A program made the position numbers and the translations under genes. The notes under the pieces were generated by a model. That model was not told the origin of the DNA and ran no database searches. It saw only the letters and a list, made by a program, of their open reading frames with translations. Shown in pieces: positions 5,286-5,791 of a stretch of 5,791 bases of DNA; position 1 is the stretch's first letter, and every line of letters starts with the position of its first letter. Origin of the DNA: JBGOUV01 sp041477815 (GTDB lineage Bacteria; Acidobacteriota; Terriglobia; Bryobacterales; JACQDG01); NCBI GenBank assembly GCA_041477815.1, contig JBGOUV010000422.1:1-5791 (forward strand), given 5' to 3'.

Positions 5286-5791
5286 ATGAGCCGATTTCTT
5301 CTGCTAGCCCTTTCCCTGACCCTCCTGCCGGCCGCCGACCTCAAGGTTGGCATCATCGGCCTGGACACCTCCCACGTCACCGCCTTCACGGGAATCCTGA
5401 ACGTCCCCTCCAACCCCAACCATGTGCCGGGGGCGAAGGTGGTGGCCGCCTACCGTGGCGGCAGCCCCGACGTGACCTCCAGCGCCACCCGCCTGGACAA
5501 GTTCACCGAGGACCTGCGCACAAAATACAACGTCGAGATCGTCCCCGACATCCCCACCCTGCTCACGAAGGTGGACGTAGTGCTGCTCGAAAGCGTCGAT
5601 GGGCGCAAGCACCTGGAGCAGGTGAAGCCGGTCCTCGCCGCCCACAAGCGGGTGTTCATCGACAAGCCCCTGGCCGCGACCTATGCCGACGCCAAGGAAA
5701 TCGCCCGCCTGGGCCGCGAGTCCGGCACCCCGTGGTTCTCGTCGTCCAGCCTGCGGTTCGGCAACCAGGTGGCCCCTTTCAAGGGCCTGGA
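5286..5791 (+). CDS. Exported Gfo/Idh/MocA-family oxidoreductase-like protein, N-terminal part (3' end outside window)
   Basis: The first 168 codons are visible; the frame stays open to the right edge. The protein starts with a short Sec-like signal peptide (MSRFLLLALSLTLLPAA, about 1-17, no twin Arg), followed at once by the first Rossmann strand VGIIGLDTSHVTAF (21-34). Next come VDVVLLESVDGRKHLEQ (96-112) and VFIDKPLAATYADAKEIA (123-140), the counterpart of the family EKP motif with Lys127 kept and Glu replaced by Asp. The tail FSSSSLRFGN fits the same subgroup. Typical family members are NAD(P)-dependent sugar or polyol dehydrogenases of about 330-450 residues. Two points are unusual: the second Gly of the GxG cofactor motif is replaced in GLDTSH, and the protein appears exported. 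Its substrate cannot be inferred. It is divergent from recG with a 28-base gap. Confidence 0.88.
   Translation, partial: MSRFLLLALSLTLLPAADLKVGIIGLDTSHVTAFTGILNVPSNPNHVPGAKVVAAYRGGSPDVTSSATRLDKFTEDLRTKYNVEIVPDIPTLLTKVDVVLLESVDGRKHLEQVKPVLAAHKRVFIDKPLAATYADAKEIARLGRESGTPWFSSSSLRFGNQVAPFKGL

Noticed and set aside
5258..5419. 54-codon upstream extension of recG
   Set aside because: The frame is open, but the added residues are Arg-rich and unlike RecG, while MDLHTSIMYLKGVGP is the normal family start. The extension would also overlap the divergent gene.
1..5791. Mobile element, phage, toxin-antitoxin or defence system
   Set aside because: No transposase, integrase, inverted terminal repeats, tRNA or small paired genes were seen. 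All coding space is taken by five recognisable genes.

Overview
The window is GC-rich bacterial DNA with strong G/C preference at third codon positions and almost no non-coding space. It suggests a member of the Acidobacteriota, possibly the Solibacter/Bryobacter group. The reasons are the RecG sequence style, an exported Gfo/Idh/MocA protein with a GLDTSH motif, a large molybdenum hydroxylase and a secreted GH18 chitinase. This assignment rests on family recall and was not tested by a search.

Layout from left to right. Positions 2-799 (+) hold the C-terminal part of a molybdopterin-binding subunit of the xanthine dehydrogenase/aldehyde oxidase family, cut by the left edge. Positions 857-2599 (+) encode a secreted chitinase: signal peptide, beta-rich module with an Asp-box, proline linker and a complete GH18 catalytic domain. 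Its stop codon interlocks with that of the convergent rsmD (2596-3126, -), the 16S rRNA m2G966 methyltransferase. Upstream of rsmD on the same strand lies recG (3158-5257, -), a complete branch-migrating helicase, 31 bases away. These two housekeeping genes look like an operon. Positions 5286-5791 (+) begin a divergent Gfo/Idh/MocA-type protein with an export signal, cut by the right edge. No stretch above 300 bases lacks a gene; the longest gap is 57 bases.

The genes do not form one pathway. recG and rsmD are core DNA-repair and ribosome-maturation genes. The flanking genes are exported or metabolic accessory genes that fit a polymer-degrading soil-type heterotroph.

I found no new multi-gene system. 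The most interesting details are at small scale. An octamer array upstream of rsmD contains its TTG start codon and looks like a chain of overlapping three-codon minicistrons copied from rsmD's own first codons. Two genes have -10-like hexamers immediately before an ATG that lacks a Shine-Dalgarno sequence, suggesting leaderless mRNAs. A 28-base divergent promoter region separates recG and the Gfo/Idh gene. The chitinase carries an N-terminal module I cannot name.
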